Assembly: GCF_963664965.1 (NCBI RefSeq)
Contig: NZ_OY761823.1
Location: 2,498,001 to 2,562,000 of the forward strand
DNA length: 64,000 bases
Reading direction: 5' to 3'
From: an uncultured Pseudodesulfovibrio sp.
GTDB lineage: Bacteria; Desulfobacterota; Desulfovibrionia; Desulfovibrionales; Desulfovibrionaceae
The notes under the pieces were generated by a model. The model did not search any database. It had not been told where the DNA came from and saw only the letters and a list, made by a program, of their open reading frames with translations. Of this stretch, positions 63,852 through 64,000 are shown in pieces. The translations under genes and the position numbers were made by a program. The number at the start of each line of letters is the position of its first letter. The first letter of the stretch is position 1.

Positions 63852-64000
63852 TTATTTCTGGATGACAGTGACGGTTTCGCCGTCGACGTTCAGGACGATG
63901 ACTTCGCAATCTCTGCGTGAGTAGTAGATGCCCTACTCACCATTGACGACTTCAAGCCACTCAGAATGGATTTGGGCAAGGTATTCAGTCGATTTAACCT
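63852..64000 (-). pseudogene. Partial gene with in-frame amber codon
   Basis: On the minus strand a frame enters from the right edge (STEYLAQIHSEWLEVVNGE), meets TAG at 63935-63933 and continues in the same frame (GIYYSRRDCEVIVLNVDG, ETVTVIQK) to TAA at 63854-63852. The residues after TAG look like a continuing protein. Either the gene ends at TAG and the rest is decayed, or a CAG codon has mutated. Confidence 0.5.

Larger units (their letters stand above)
53670..64000. mobile_element. Integrated mobile element at tRNA-Ser (left part; continues past the window)
   Basis: Begins at the tRNA 3' end with an integrase gene pointing inwards and then only phage- or plasmid-like, small, hypothetical or broken genes, many gene-free stretches, and regulatory repeats. 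Contents include antirepressor fragments, ribbon-helix-helix proteins, a serine resolvase and a duplicated resolvase tail. No capsid, tail, terminase or conjugation genes are visible, so a satellite, integrative mobilisable element or decayed prophage are all possible. The tRNA 3' sequence is not repeated up to 64 kb, so the other end lies outside. Confidence 0.85.

Noticed and set aside
53670-64000. Second copy of the tRNA-Ser 3' end as right attachment site
   Set aside because: I searched by eye for the T arm and CCTCTCCGCCA and found none; the right end must be outside.

Overview
The window reads as a chromosome segment of a Desulfovibrio-like sulfate reducer (Desulfovibrionaceae in the broad sense, possibly Pseudodesulfovibrio). 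Evidence: a PxxKW cysteine-rich protein typical of that group, a Mn-type DHH pyrophosphatase, a man-family PTS cluster fused to the rpoN/lpt locus, a candidate selenoprotein, and the gene order rpsU-yqeY-mutS2-dnaG-rpoD. The species is an inference; no marker was searched against a database.

Positions 1 to about 53.5 kb are core genome. From the left: the N-terminal part of a ferredoxin-fused glutamate synthase (minus); a phenylalanine leader-peptide attenuator in front of a sodium/solute symporter and its small partner; dut, argD, prmA, an endonuclease III-like glycosylase, an EnvC-like factor, a CtpA protease, a divergent polysaccharide deacetylase and fliM; a TrpX-like ABC importer; ndk and proC. 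On the minus strand follow cbiB and the macromolecular synthesis operon (rpsU, yqeY, mutS2, dnaG, rpoD), then an HU gene with an unlisted 56-residue membrane protein, and ksgA. Back on the plus strand are apt-mtnP-mtaD (methylthioadenosine/adenine salvage), the PxxKW protein, an M20 hydrolase, mnmG, corC-lnt, prfB with its +1 frameshift site, a diguanylate cyclase, a FlhG/MinD ATPase, a second HU/IHF, a UshA-like protein interrupted by an in-frame UGA (candidate selenocysteine with a SECIS-like hairpin), and dapA. The minus strand from about 52 kb down to 40.5 kb is one long envelope and regulation cluster: pyrG, kdsA, kdsC, lptC, lptA, lptB, rpoN, hpf, ptsN, rapZ, PTS IIA/IIB/IIC, ppaC. purQ and tadA lie on the plus strand before a tRNA-Ser(CGA).

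From the tRNA-Ser to the right edge (about 10 kb, continuing outside) is an integrated mobile element. It starts with a tyrosine integrase next to the tRNA. It carries a broken Bro-N/KilA-N antirepressor, a leftward set of small genes headed by ribbon-helix-helix proteins, a winged-helix protein, a serine resolvase, a lipoprotein bracketed by a duplicated resolvase tail, and a protein resembling sigma-70 region 2. Two gene-free stretches in it (58.1-58.55 kb and 62.73-62.95 kb) are dense in tiny hairpins with GAA/TTC loops, including the very stable GCGAAGC type, and the first also has TGTTGGACA repeats.

The most interesting observations are the in-frame UGA gene at 37956-38810, the Phe attenuator at 1803-1957 that predicts the substrate of an otherwise generic symporter, and the structured non-coding regions and resolvase duplication in the element.
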